Of a stretch of 32,306 nucleotides of DNA, positions 1 to 8,186 are shown piece by piece (positions within the stretch are counted from its first letter, which is position 1; each line of letters starts with the position of its first letter). Position numbers and translations under genes: made by a program. The DNA lies in the NCBI GenBank assembly GCA_964601265.1, contig CAZRMT010000008.1, positions 1 through 32,306 on the forward strand. The letters run 5' to 3'. The notes below the pieces were generated by a model. That model saw only the letters and a list, made by a program, of their open reading frames with translations, did no database searches and was not told where the DNA came from. The DNA is from UBA4675 sp964601265. GTDB lineage: Bacteria > Bacillota > Clostridia > Christensenellales > Borkfalkiaceae.

Positions 1-63
1 TAACGGGGGTTATTAAATTTAAAAAATAATTTCCTATATAATTAAAATTATCTATCTTTAAAA

Positions 64-88
64 ACTTGTGTCATCACAAGTCTTTTTT
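64..88 (+). terminator. Rho-independent terminator of a gene left of the window
   Basis: ACTTGTG and CACAAGT form a 7-bp stem around a TCAT loop, followed by CTTTTTT on the plus strand. No plus-strand gene lies upstream inside the window, so it would serve a gene whose end lies outside. Confidence 0.6.
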
Positions 89-344
89 GTTTACACAAAA
101 ATCGTCGGCAAAATTAAACATATTGCTAACGTACACGTTTTTAAAAACTTTTTCATAACTTTTCCCACCTTTTATTATATTCTAAACCGTTTTTAAAGAT
201 ATCTTTAAAGCTTCTGTTCGAGATTTTAAACTTATAAATTTTTTAAAACGAAAACATTCGTTTTTCATTTTTTCTTTCATAAAATTGTTAATCAATAAAA
301 ATATGAAGAATAATATTTAATATTGCAAACACACATAAACTCAA

Positions 345-377
345 CAAAAAAACAACAGCCATATAAAAAGCCGTTGT
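345..377 (-). terminator. Terminator of the interrupted membrane-protein gene
   Basis: On the minus strand an 8-bp stem (ACAACGGC with GCUGUUGU, one G-U pair) is followed by a run of seven T. It starts 8 nt after the stop codon at 385-387. Confidence 0.75.
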
Positions 378-384
378 TTTTTAT

Positions 385-918
385 TTAATAATCTAAAACT
401 TCACTCGCATGAAACGCCCTAGAAGTAAAGTTGATAAGTTCTAAAACAAATATAAAAAGTAACATTCCAAGTCCTGCCACAACGTGAGAAGAAAAAGAAA
501 AAATTGTTGACAAAACAACTAATCCAATGGAAATAATGCTCGTTACGTTAAAAAATATTGGGACGTCATACCAGAATTTAACTGTTTCTATCGTACGGTT
601 AATACCAAAGAACAATATTGCTAAACCAATAAATAAAGCAACGTGCGATAAAATAAACGTGACTATAGCATATGCAACGGCATAAAGCAAAAATGCGGCT
701 CCGAAACTAAAACCCTCTTCTATAAGGGTTACTTTATAATCTCCAAAAGTAAAACTTCCTACTACGCAAGAATAATATCCGCCCAGAAAAAATACCTACA
801 TTAAAGAATTAGATATATCATCATCGGAATTTCTCTTTGAATATAAAACGAAAACAATAATCAACAATAAAAGACATCTAAAAACGTTACCAATAAAATA
901 CTTGATTCCTGCCCACAT
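385..918 (-). pseudogene. Small multi-pass membrane protein interrupted by an in-frame TAG
   Basis: From the ATG at 916-918 the frame reads 40 codons starting MWAGIKYF, then meets TAG at 796-798, and continues in the same frame without another stop for 136 codons to TAA at 385-387. Both parts look like one protein: a hydrophobic N-terminal helix (about residues 8-26), then several membrane segments in the C-terminal part. The distribution of short hydrophobic helices faintly recalls DUF308/HdeD-type proteins, but I cannot name the family. AGGAG near 948-953 is too far from the ATG; a TTG at 931-933 in the same frame fits that ribosome site better. If TAG stops translation, the downstream part (TTG at 690) has no clear ribosome site. 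This could be a nonsense-mutated pseudogene, a base-call error or readthrough. TAG is used as an ordinary stop at 25239-25241, so general recoding is unlikely. Confidence 0.55.
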
Positions 919-1019
919 AATCTTACCGAGCAATAAAGCTCTCTTTCTCCTTTTGTTTTTTTATTAAAATATACTCGTTGTATATAAAATCAACCAACCC
1001 GTTTTTTAAAAAAGTTAAA

Positions 1020-1049
1020 CTCAACAAGTTCAAATTCGAGCCTGTTGAG
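1020..1049 (-). terminator. Terminator downstream of tRNA-Pro
   Basis: CTCAACA and TGTTGAG arms enclose an AT-rich loop, and TTTAACTTTTTT follows on the minus strand. It begins a few bases after the encoded CCA of the tRNA. Confidence 0.75.
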
Positions 1050-1052
1050 TTT

Positions 1053-1129
1053 TGGTCGAGGTGACGGGATTCGAACCCACGACCTCTTGGTCCCGAACCA
1101 AGCGCGCTACCAAACTGCGCTACACCTCG
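1053..1129 (-). tRNA. tRNA-Pro (anticodon CGG)
   Basis: The minus strand folds as a full cloverleaf. The acceptor stem pairs CGAGGTG with CACCTCG, with discriminator A and an encoded CCA (1053-1055). The anticodon arm is CTTGG-TTCGGGA-CCAAG, giving anticodon CGG. The T arm has GGTTCGAATCC. It lies only 23 bases after the stop of the ABC exporter gene, and I see no separate promoter in that gap, so it may be transcribed with that gene or from a promoter inside its end. Confidence 0.95.
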
Positions 1130-1152
1130 ATTACGTTACCTTGCGGTAGCGA

Positions 1153-2850
1153 TTATTCACTTTTTGTATATAGTTCGTAATAAATTCCCTTTTTATCCAT
1201 AAGTTGCTTATGCGAACCCTTTTCGGCTAAACGGTTTTCACTTATTACGACTATCTCGTCGGCATTCTTTATCGTCGACAACCTATGTGCTATTATAACA
1301 CTTGTCCGCCCTTTTGACAAGCGTTCTAACGAATTTTGTATCTCAATTTCGGAAAATCTATCCAAAGAAGACGTTGCTTCGTCTAAAATCAAGAAATCGG
1401 GGTCTTTTAAAAACGCTCTTGCGATAGATATTTTTTGCTTTTGTCCGCCCGATAACTTAACCCCTCTTTCTCCGACTTCTGTATTAAGTCCGTTTGTCAA
1501 GGAAGCTATAAAATCGTTTAAATCGGCGCTAATAACGCAATTTTCTATCTCTTGCTCGGTTGAATTATCTTTACTAAACGCAATGTTTTCCCTTATTGTC
1601 CCGTCAAACAAGAAAATATCTTGCTGTACCACACTAAGATTTTCCCTTAAACTTTTTATAGATATTTCGTTTATATTTATGCCGTTTACCAAAATTTCTC
1701 CGCTTTCTATGTCGTAAAAATTAAGTATTAAACTAGTTAAAGTAGTTTTGCCTCCACCCGATTCGCCGACTATTGCTATTGTTTTTCCCTTTTCAAAACG
1801 GTATGAAAAATCTTTTAAAACGTATTTTTCGGTTTTGGGATATTTAAAATAAACGTTTTTAAACTCAATATTGTCAATCCCGTCAATAACCTTTTCTCCG
1901 CTATGCTCGGGTTTTAAATCCATAATCTCGTTAAATCTTTTAAGCCCCGTAAAACCGTTTTGAATTTCTTCAAATAGCGTTTGGAATTGTCTTATGGGAT
2001 TTATCATCATTACGATATAAAGTAAAAACGCAGTTAAATCGGGAGCAGAAATCTTATCATAAAAATAAAATAATATCCCTGACGACAACGCAACAAGATA
2101 TAAAAAATCCATTATAAACGTTAAAATCGTATGAAACTTTGAAACGTAAAACATAGAAAGCGTTCTTGCGTAAATTAACTCCTCGTTCCTTCTGTCAAAC
2201 CGACTACTTTCCATTTCCTCTGCGGTAAAAATCTTTGACACCCTTATACCGCCTATCGAATTTTCTATTTGGGAGTTTATTTGCGCCGTTTTCACCCTTT
2301 GATTATACATTGCGCCAAGCATATTTTTTCTTGAAAGGACGACGACTAATATTATTATGGGAACAACGCAACCAACAATCAGACATAAATACGGGTTTAT
2401 AAGTCCTATTAAAATCAATGCGCCTATTATCGACATTACCGAAACCAATAAATCCTCGGGGCCGTGATGAGCAAGCTCCGACACCTCGAATAGGTCGTTC
2501 ACTATTCTACTCATAATATTGCCCGTTTTGTTTTCGTCAAAATAGCTAACGGGTAAAGTCTGCAAGTGATTAAACAGGTCTTTTCTCATATCGCCTTGGA
2601 CTTTTATGCCAAAAATATGCCCGAAATAATTTACAATGTAGGTAAATAACGCTTTTAAAACAAAAACAATCAATAACACAACAAGCAGTATTATAACGGA
2701 ATTTAAAGGTTTTCCGTTTATAACGTTTGATTGAGCACGTCTTGCGATTAAGGGGTATGCAAGATTACAGACTGCAATCAAAACCGAACAAGTCACGTCT
2801 AAAATAAAAAGTCCCATACGGGATTTAAAATATTTAAAAAAACGTTTCAT
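1153..2850 (-). CDS. ABC exporter, fused membrane and ATPase domains
   Basis: This 565-residue protein is a half-transporter of the MsbA/LmrA/BmrA type: an N-terminal six-helix membrane domain (about residues 10-300) and a C-terminal nucleotide-binding domain (about 325-560). It should work as a dimer in the cytoplasmic membrane and use ATP to export a lipid, drug or peptide; the substrate cannot be read from sequence. The ATPase domain has Walker A GESGGGKT, Q-loop VQQD, signature LSGGQKQK, Walker B FLILDEATSSLD and H-loop AHRLST, so it should be active. Walker A ends GGGKT rather than the usual GSGKS. The open frame extends 23 codons further upstream, but the ATG at 2850 has GGAG 7 bases before it, and the promoter at 2868-2896 overlaps the longer version, so the shorter start is chosen. 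A single half-transporter would be a homodimer unless a partner lies elsewhere. Confidence 0.9.
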   Translation of the reverse strand: MKRFFKYFKSRMGLFILDVTCSVLIAVCNLAYPLIARRAQSNVINGKPLNSVIILLVVLLIVFVLKALFTYIVNYFGHIFGIKVQGDMRKDLFNHLQTLPVSYFDENKTGNIMSRIVNDLFEVSELAHHGPEDLLVSVMSIIGALILIGLINPYLCLIVGCVVPIIILVVVLSRKNMLGAMYNQRVKTAQINSQIENSIGGIRVSKIFTAEEMESSRFDRRNEELIYARTLSMFYVSKFHTILTFIMDFLYLVALSSGILFYFYDKISAPDLTAFLLYIVMMINPIRQFQTLFEEIQNGFTGLKRFNEIMDLKPEHSGEKVIDGIDNIEFKNVYFKYPKTEKYVLKDFSYRFEKGKTIAIVGESGGGKTTLTSLILNFYDIESGEILVNGININEISIKSLRENLSVVQQDIFLFDGTIRENIAFSKDNSTEQEIENCVISADLNDFIASLTNGLNTEVGERGVKLSGGQKQKISIARAFLKDPDFLILDEATSSLDRFSEIEIQNSLERLSKGRTSVIIAHRLSTIKNADEIVVISENRLAEKGSHKQLMDKKGIYYELYTKSE

Positions 2851-2867
2851 TTTTTTCTCCAGCTTAT

Positions 2868-2896
2868 ATTTTAACATAACAAAAACGGTTTGTAAA
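2868..2896 (-). promoter_or_regulatory. Sigma-A-type promoter for the ABC exporter
   Basis: TTTACA (2891-2896) and TAAAAT (2868-2873) on the minus strand are 17 bases apart. The promoter lies about 18 bases before the chosen start at 2850, so the untranslated leader is short. Confidence 0.6.
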
Positions 2897-2917
2897 ATTA
2901 AAATAGTCGTTACAAAC

Positions 2918-2944
2918 AAAAAAACGGTCGCAATAAAGCGACCG
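2918..2944 (-). terminator. Terminator of the secreted metallophosphoesterase gene
   Basis: A 7-bp GC-rich stem (CGGTCGC/GCGACCG, loop TTTATT) is followed by seven T on the minus strand, 13 bases after the stop codon at 2957. It separates this gene from the exporter downstream. Confidence 0.85.
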
Positions 2945-2956
2945 AAATTTTATATT

Positions 2957-5900
2957 TTAATTTTTCTTATAAAGTTTTACTACAACGAACAACGCAAGCA
3001 ATATAAACAATAAAGAAAATTCCGCTCCGATAGAGGAACCGCACCCCGTGCTTACGGTTTGGTTGCTATTGCTGTTTTCAACGACTTTGCTAGAAGAATT
3101 TTCCTTGTTAGACGAGCTTGAGAAGTTATCGTCTTCTTTATCCGAACTCTGTGAAGATTCTTCGTTTTCTTTAATTGACGAACTTATAGAGCTACTTTCT
3201 TCCGTTGTACTACTTAAATTGCTCTCCTCTTTTGAAGAATCGGGCTCAACTACGCTACTAGACGAGCTAGACGGTGTAGGTTCGGGTTCAACCACGCTAC
3301 TGCTACTAGAAGAACTAGACGGAGTAGGTTCGGGTTCAACTACGCTACTAGACGAGCTAGACGGAGTAGGCTCGGGCTGAACCACGCTACTGCTACTAGA
3401 AGAACTAGCGGGAGGAGTAACAGGCTTTAAATCATCGGTGGCTTTATATATCGTAAAAGCCGTATCCCTCGGATTGGAATTATTCATCATCCAATAAGAC
3501 GTCGCCGAAGAAGAATCTACCTTTAAGTCCTCATAAGTACCGTTGTCGTTGTTTATCTTAAACGCCGCCCCGTATCTTATTGAACTACCGTTATAGTCTA
3601 TATAAATATTTAAAGTATCGGCAGAAATAAAACCTTCGAATACGCTTAAATACGTCGAACCCGATTTCGTGCATTTATAATAGAAAGAAGAAAATCCTCT
3701 CACGTATTGACTTGACGCAAAGAATTGGTTATAAGTTCCGTTTCCGTTAAAGAAATACTCAAAATTATTATTCTTCCACCAATCGCTTTCCGTTCCGATA
3801 TAACTATAGTGACTTGCTACCGATAAAACAAACAACCCTTTTTCTGTTAACAAGGTATAAATTCTTGCATATCTGTTGGCATCTTGATAGTCTTGAATAT
3901 AAATTCTGTTGTTGTATATATTGTCCCACTCGGCTAAATTCATCCAGTCGGACACGTTACCGTCTAAAGTAATATTATCCACTCTTCCGATACAATCGTA
4001 ATTAGTTACGTTTAACGCTATTCCGTAACTCTTTATAGAAGGATACAATTCTTCTTCAGCTTCTATTCCGTAGTTGGTAGACTTTAAAGAATATTGCAAG
4101 ACGTTATCGACGTATAGGTAAATATCTTCGTAATCTCTAACCATTTTTAAAGTAATGGTTTTATTTTTGTCGAACAATCCGCCCGTATACAAACTTCTTC
4201 TCGGATTATTAAACATATGATTTCCGAATTCTCTTATTACGACGCCTACGCCCGCACCCGTTATATCCGATACAGCCGTACCTTCTCCACCTTGAGCGTC
4301 AACGTAAAAGAAAAATCCATTACCCGCTTTATTTACGTAAGAAAATCCGAATTTGCCCCATAATTCACTATTCGACTTGCCCGTCACTTTAAAAGTAGCC
4401 TCAACAGTCAATTGCGGGCTTGACGAAGTATTGAAAAACAATTCGTTACTGCTTGAAAGCCTATCAACGCTTAATACTGCTTTTCTATTAGCAAAATTTG
4501 CGTTTGTCTTTTCGTAAGCTTGAGACAAATCCCACGTGGTTTGACTTGTGTTATAAGGCGTATCGCCTAAAACAGAATTATATACTACGGAAAGCTTTGA
4601 AAAATCTCCGTTGTAAACCTTGTTTTCGTAATTAGTTAATTCTAGCTTTATATTAAAAGACCTTACTTGAGCGTACATATAGGCGTCACGAGAAAGCCCC
4701 ATTGTATCGGTAGTTATTTCGCTTATATATTGGTCGTTTACAAGAATATAAAAACGCTCGTATTCTCTTATAATTTTAAGATTAGTAGTACCGTTTTTAT
4801 CAAAGTGTCCGCCTATCCAACCGCTAGTATCCCAATCCCACTTGCCGTTTATCATTCTAACAAGACAAACGCCGTTATTATTAATTTTATCTATACCCTC
4901 ACCTTCGTCACCTGCTGCGTCCATATACACGAAAAATCCTGTTGTGCCGTTTGTAAAGACTATTCCCGCTTTACCCCACAGTTCGTCACTTACCTTTCCC
5001 GTTATTTTAAAGCTTGCAGAAACTTCCATTGTCGGACATGAAGCCAAAGCAAAATTCAATGGATTTTCTCCCGAAGGATTAGTTAAATAAATCTTTCTGT
5101 TAGAAAAATTAGAACTCGTTATATACTCGTCATTATCGGTATTGTAGTTGTGTCCATACCGTTGCATTACGTATTTATTTTTCTTGTTTAGCGTTAATAC
5201 CTGACCGCTTTGATAAATAGTCGTATTAGGTGTGTATTGTCCGTATTCTTGCTCGGTTATAGTTCCTCCGTCTTTGGAAGTTACTACTCTCGTATTGTAT
5301 ACGCCTTTCGATTTTAAATCGTGTTGACCGCTTTCACAGTAACGTTTAATGGTAACTTTGTTATTCCTTATTTCAAACACGCTTACCGTTAAATCTCTGT
5401 TAGCTCCGTCGTTTGCGTCGTCCGTCGAATAATAACCTACGTAACCTGCGTTCATATAGGTAAAATTAAGCGGAACTTCCTCGCACGAGTACCTATCGCC
5501 TATAACTCCGATTTTCATCATATCGCCGGGCTTTAAATAAACGTTTGCACCGCCCAAGTAATTGTCCCAACCGTGTGAATGGTTATGTCCGTACAAGAAA
5601 ATAATATTCAATCCGCCGTACGTTACGTTGTCCCAAATGGCATTAAAAATATATCTTGCATATTGAGCGTCGCCGTCTTGGTAGGTTCTAAAAGAATAAT
5701 TAAGAGCTAGATGTGAAACGATAAAAATAGGCTTATCGTACCTTTCAGCGCTCTTTTTTTCCAAATACGCTCTCAAATTGTCGGCGGTGTCTTTTACGGC
5801 TTGTTCGTGCGTGCTTATATCGGTACCCGTAGAATCGGAACTAACGCCTTGTTTCCACATATAATCGTCCTCGTTAATAACGAAAACGCCGTATGCGTTG

Positions 5901-6322
5901 TTTGCAGGGTCGTTCGGCCCCGACGCAGTTTTACCCATCATATTTGCAGGGTCGTGATTTCCTTGAAGATATATCTTTTGCTGAAACCCGAGTCCCGAGT
6001 TGGTTAAATCCGAATTTAAATAAGAAATTCCGAGATTAACGTCTTCATTAGTCCACGCGGCGGAGTAATCGCCTATACACAAACTACCGTATATGGACGA
6101 ATAATCCTTTTTTACACTGTTTAAGATTGCGCTAAACGTAGACGAAGTTTGGTCGTGCGAATTAGCGCTACCGTTTCCCGCTTGGTAATCGCCAAAAGCC
6201 ATAACGACGGTAACGTCATCGTCGGCATACGCCTTTTCAGAAGGTTTTTCAAACAAGAAAAACAAACTAAAAGCAAATATTAAGGTTAAAACAAAAACAA
6301 AAAGTTTTCTTTTTACCGTCAT
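2957..6322 (-). CDS. Large cell-surface metallophosphoesterase with duplicated lectin-like modules
   Basis: This 1121-residue protein starts with a signal peptide (basic MTVKRK, hydrophobic core, cleavage near KAYA-D). Residues about 35-345 form a calcineurin-like phosphoesterase: GDYQ, GDYSA, GNHD, a SHLALN histidine and GHNHSH. The first motif has D-x-Q in place of D-x-H. Two related beta-rich modules follow (about 395-565 and 590-770). Both share the pattern 'kvtGk...ELWGK...GFF.YvDA.G.EG...GG.FDKN.t..LK..R.YE', which points to an internal duplication of a LamG/DUF1080-like binding module. About 785-965 resembles a CBM9/DOMON-type domain (LDGNVSDW). A Ser-rich stalk with four VVxPEPTP-like repeats leads to a C-terminal GCGSSIG, a hydrophobic helix and KLYKKN. 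AGGAG lies 7 bases before the ATG. The substrate is unknown; it is probably an exposed phosphoester or glycan-linked target. Confidence 0.85.
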   Translation of the reverse strand: MTVKRKLFVFVLTLIFAFSLFFLFEKPSEKAYADDDVTVVMAFGDYQAGNGSANSHDQTSSTFSAILNSVKKDYSSIYGSLCIGDYSAAWTNEDVNLGISYLNSDLTNSGLGFQQKIYLQGNHDPANMMGKTASGPNDPANNAYGVFVINEDDYMWKQGVSSDSTGTDISTHEQAVKDTADNLRAYLEKKSAERYDKPIFIVSHLALNYSFRTYQDGDAQYARYIFNAIWDNVTYGGLNIIFLYGHNHSHGWDNYLGGANVYLKPGDMMKIGVIGDRYSCEEVPLNFTYMNAGYVGYYSTDDANDGANRDLTVSVFEIRNNKVTIKRYCESGQHDLKSKGVYNTRVVTSKDGGTITEQEYGQYTPNTTIYQSGQVLTLNKKNKYVMQRYGHNYNTDNDEYITSSNFSNRKIYLTNPSGENPLNFALASCPTMEVSASFKITGKVSDELWGKAGIVFTNGTTGFFVYMDAAGDEGEGIDKINNNGVCLVRMINGKWDWDTSGWIGGHFDKNGTTNLKIIREYERFYILVNDQYISEITTDTMGLSRDAYMYAQVRSFNIKLELTNYENKVYNGDFSKLSVVYNSVLGDTPYNTSQTTWDLSQAYEKTNANFANRKAVLSVDRLSSSNELFFNTSSSPQLTVEATFKVTGKSNSELWGKFGFSYVNKAGNGFFFYVDAQGGEGTAVSDITGAGVGVVIREFGNHMFNNPRRSLYTGGLFDKNKTITLKMVRDYEDIYLYVDNVLQYSLKSTNYGIEAEEELYPSIKSYGIALNVTNYDCIGRVDNITLDGNVSDWMNLAEWDNIYNNRIYIQDYQDANRYARIYTLLTEKGLFVLSVASHYSYIGTESDWWKNNNFEYFFNGNGTYNQFFASSQYVRGFSSFYYKCTKSGSTYLSVFEGFISADTLNIYIDYNGSSIRYGAAFKINNDNGTYEDLKVDSSSATSYWMMNNSNPRDTAFTIYKATDDLKPVTPPASSSSSSSVVQPEPTPSSSSSSVVEPEPTPSSSSSSSSVVEPEPTPSSSSSSVVEPDSSKEESNLSSTTEESSSISSSIKENEESSQSSDKEDDNFSSSSNKENSSSKVVENSNSNQTVSTGCGSSIGAEFSLLFILLALFVVVKLYKKN
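3230..3415 (-). repeat. Tandem Ser/Pro-Glu stalk repeats
   Basis: The DNA carries four near-identical copies of a unit coding for a run of 6-8 Ser, then VV(E/Q)PEPTP or a shortened end, in the stalk of the metallophosphoesterase. Ser-run lengths differ between copies, as expected from slippage or unequal recombination. The plus strand shows a spurious open frame over the same bases. Confidence 0.8.
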
Positions 6323-6367
6323 AGATTTACTCCTTATACCATAATTTTTATATAATTATACGAATAC

Positions 6368-6376
6368 ATTATACCA
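6368..6376 (-). promoter_or_regulatory. Extended -10 promoter of the metallophosphoesterase gene
   Basis: The minus strand has TGGTATAAT, a perfect -10 with the TG extension, about 46 bases before the start codon. The -35 position, 17 bases upstream, is poor (TTTTCA), which is typical of extended -10 promoters. Confidence 0.5.
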
Positions 6377-6508
6377 TTTTTAAGTCTTTATGAAAATGCA
6401 CAAAACACTTTTTTATTTTTTAAATTCATGGACTTTTTTCTTTTAGTTTACGTTAAATAATATAAGAGTAACCGGTATATTTTAAAAATATAATTTTTTT
6501 TACGCAAA

Positions 6509-6536
6509 CAGCCCGAGCAAATTTTTGCTCGGGCTG
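6509..6536 (-). terminator. Terminator of the long oxidoreductase/aminotransferase operon
   Basis: A near-perfect GC-rich inverted repeat (CAGCCCGAGCAAA with TTTGCTCGGGCTG) lies 36 bases after the stop codon at 6572. The T run after it on the minus strand is short (TTTG), so the hairpin itself carries most of the evidence. It closes the seven-gene operon. Confidence 0.75.
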
Positions 6537-6571
6537 AAAACAATATTTTTTACAATTAAATTTAAAAATTA

Positions 6572-7636
6572 TTATTTTAAAGGATAAGTCCAACCGAATT
6601 TATCCTCTATTTCACCCCATTGAATACCCGTTAAAGTATCGTAGAGGTGTTGAGTTACTTCTCCGATTTTTCCGTTGTTGATTACGCACTTTTTACCTTT
6701 ATAGCAAAGCTCGCCGATAGGAGATACGACGGCAGCCGTTCCGCAACCCCAAGCCTCTTCCAAAGAACCGTTTTCCATAGCTTCTTCAAGCTCGTCGACG
6801 GATAAAAGTCTTTCGGTAACGGTATAGCCCTCGCTCCTTAAAACTTCTATACAAGACTTTCTTGTAATACCGGGGAGAATGGAACCCGAAAGCATAGGCG
6901 TTACGATTTCGCCGTTGATTTTAAACATAACGTTCATAGCGCCGACTTCTTCAATATACTTTCTTTCAACGCCGTCAAGCCATAATACTTGAGAATAACC
7001 TTGATTTTCTGCTCTTTCGCCCGCTCTGTTACTAGCGGCGTAATTACCACCGCATTTAGCGTAACCCGTTCCGCCTCTTACCGCTCTTACGTCTTGGTCT
7101 TCAATCATTATTCTAACGGGGTTTATACCCTCTTTATAATAACTGCCGACGGGCGACGTGATTATTACGAAAGTTGCGTGTTTTACAGAGTGAACGCCCA
7201 AAGTTTCATCGTTACCGAACATAAAGGGACGAATATAAAGCGAAGTACCCTTAGAAGAAGGCGTCCATTCTTTTTCGCACTCGACGAACTTAGTTAAAAC
7301 TTCCAACGCCAAGTCCTCGGGGATTTGAGGCAAACAAAGTCTTTCTGCGGAATTATTCATTCTCTTTATGTTTTCCATAGGTCTGAACATTTGCACGCTA
7401 CCGTCTTTTTTACGATACGCCTTTAAGCCTTCGAATATTTCCGAACCGTAATGAAGAACGGTAGAAGCGGGATGCAAGCTGATATTGCCGAACGGCACTA
7501 TCCTTGCGTCGTGCCAACCTTTGTCTTGCGTGTAGTCCATAATGAACATATGGTCGGTAAAAAATTTTCCAAAGCCCAAAGTAGAAGGATCGGGTTTTTC
7601 TTTAGGACAAGAAGTCCTTTCAAACTTAATTTCCAT
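6572..7636 (-). CDS. ilvE: Branched-chain amino acid aminotransferase
   Basis: This 354-residue protein is a PLP-dependent fold-type IV transaminase of the group II branched-chain type. It interconverts 2-oxo acids (2-oxoisovalerate, 3-methyl-2-oxopentanoate, 4-methyl-2-oxopentanoate) with Val, Ile and Leu, using glutamate as donor. The PLP lysine is Lys194 in GGTGYAKCGGNYAAS, the usual K-x-G-G-N-Y of this group. Other family markers are HYGSEIFEGLKAYR and the C-terminal GCGTAAVVSPIG. The open frame runs 11 codons further upstream, but the ATG at 7636 has AAGGAG at the right distance. It is the last gene of the operon, 16 bases after the oxidoreductase gamma subunit. Its place there is the strongest sign that the oxidoreductase acts on branched-chain 2-oxo acids. 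It would be expressed under the Val T-box at 13207-13510. Confidence 0.93.
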   Translation of the reverse strand: MEIKFERTSCPKEKPDPSTLGFGKFFTDHMFIMDYTQDKGWHDARIVPFGNISLHPASTVLHYGSEIFEGLKAYRKKDGSVQMFRPMENIKRMNNSAERLCLPQIPEDLALEVLTKFVECEKEWTPSSKGTSLYIRPFMFGNDETLGVHSVKHATFVIITSPVGSYYKEGINPVRIMIEDQDVRAVRGGTGYAKCGGNYAASNRAGERAENQGYSQVLWLDGVERKYIEEVGAMNVMFKINGEIVTPMLSGSILPGITRKSCIEVLRSEGYTVTERLLSVDELEEAMENGSLEEAWGCGTAAVVSPIGELCYKGKKCVINNGKIGEVTQHLYDTLTGIQWGEIEDKFGWTYPLK

Positions 7637-7652
7637 AATATTCTCCTTAACT

Positions 7653-8186
7653 TTAATCGAGATTTGCACCTATTTGAAGCGCTTTACGGTTAACTTCCAA
7701 CATATCGGCGTGCTTTGCAGAAATTACTTTCTTTAACGCATCTACCACTTTTTCGTCGGAAAACTCGTTTAATTCCTTTAAAACTTTGCCCATTATTATC
7801 ATATTGGCAAGCGTGGGCATATTATTTTCACTTGCAAGCGCCGTTGCGGGAACGTAAAAAACTTTTACGTCGTCACGCACAACCTTTCTTTCGATAAGCG
7901 TGGAATCGAGGAAAATCATTCCGCCCGCCTTTACGCTAGACTCAAACTTGTCCAAAGAAGGCAAGTTCATAGCAATAAGCACGTCGGGGTTAGACACGAT
8001 AGGCGAACCCACGTTTATATCGCTGACTATTACCGAACAAGAAGCCGTTCCGCCTCTCATTTCGGGACCGTATGAAGGAAGCCAACTAACGTGTTTATCT
8101 TCCATAAGCCCTTTATATGCTAAAAATTTACCCGAAAACAAGATGCCTTGTCCGCCGAAGCCCGAAAACAAAAACTGATTAGTCAT
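7653..8186 (-). CDS. vorC: 2-oxoacid:ferredoxin oxidoreductase, gamma subunit
   Basis: This 177-residue protein is the gamma (pyruvate/ketoisovalerate oxidoreductase catalytic-domain) subunit of a four-subunit 2-oxoacid:ferredoxin oxidoreductase. Family features are the N-terminal GFGGQGI, then SWLPSYGPEMRGGTASC, and SNPDVLIAMN. With alpha and beta it forms the core that links TPP chemistry to CoA and ferredoxin. The start overlaps the beta stop in a TAATG arrangement (shared base 8186), which indicates translational coupling. The same architecture occurs in 2-oxoglutarate and indolepyruvate enzymes; I use vor because of the neighbouring branched-chain aminotransferase and the T-box reading, not because of any residue seen in this chain. 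Confidence 0.88.
   Translation of the reverse strand: MTNQFLFSGFGGQGILFSGKFLAYKGLMEDKHVSWLPSYGPEMRGGTASCSVIVSDINVGSPIVSNPDVLIAMNLPSLDKFESSVKAGGMIFLDSTLIERKVVRDDVKVFYVPATALASENNMPTLANMIIMGKVLKELNEFSDEKVVDALKKVISAKHADMLEVNRKALQIGANLD

Larger units (their letters stand above)
1..384. other. AT-rich non-coding region
   Basis: I see no credible gene here. The stretch holds a plus-strand hairpin terminator at 64-88, a perfect 18-bp palindrome at 192-209 centred on GATATC, a weak AT-rich hairpin at 245-264 followed by T-rich DNA, and the minus-strand terminator of the next gene at 345-377. The plus-strand terminator suggests that a rightward gene ends just before the window. Confidence 0.6.

Noticed and set aside
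1130..1152. Small hairpin between the ABC exporter stop and tRNA-Pro as a terminator
   Set aside because: A 6-bp stem (GTTACC/GGTAGC, one G-T pair) is visible but no T run follows on the minus strand.
3048..3380. Plus-strand open frame rich in Leu and Glu opposite the Ser-rich stalk
   Set aside because: It is the mirror of the Ser/Pro repeats in the secreted metallophosphoesterase and has no ribosome site or independent support.
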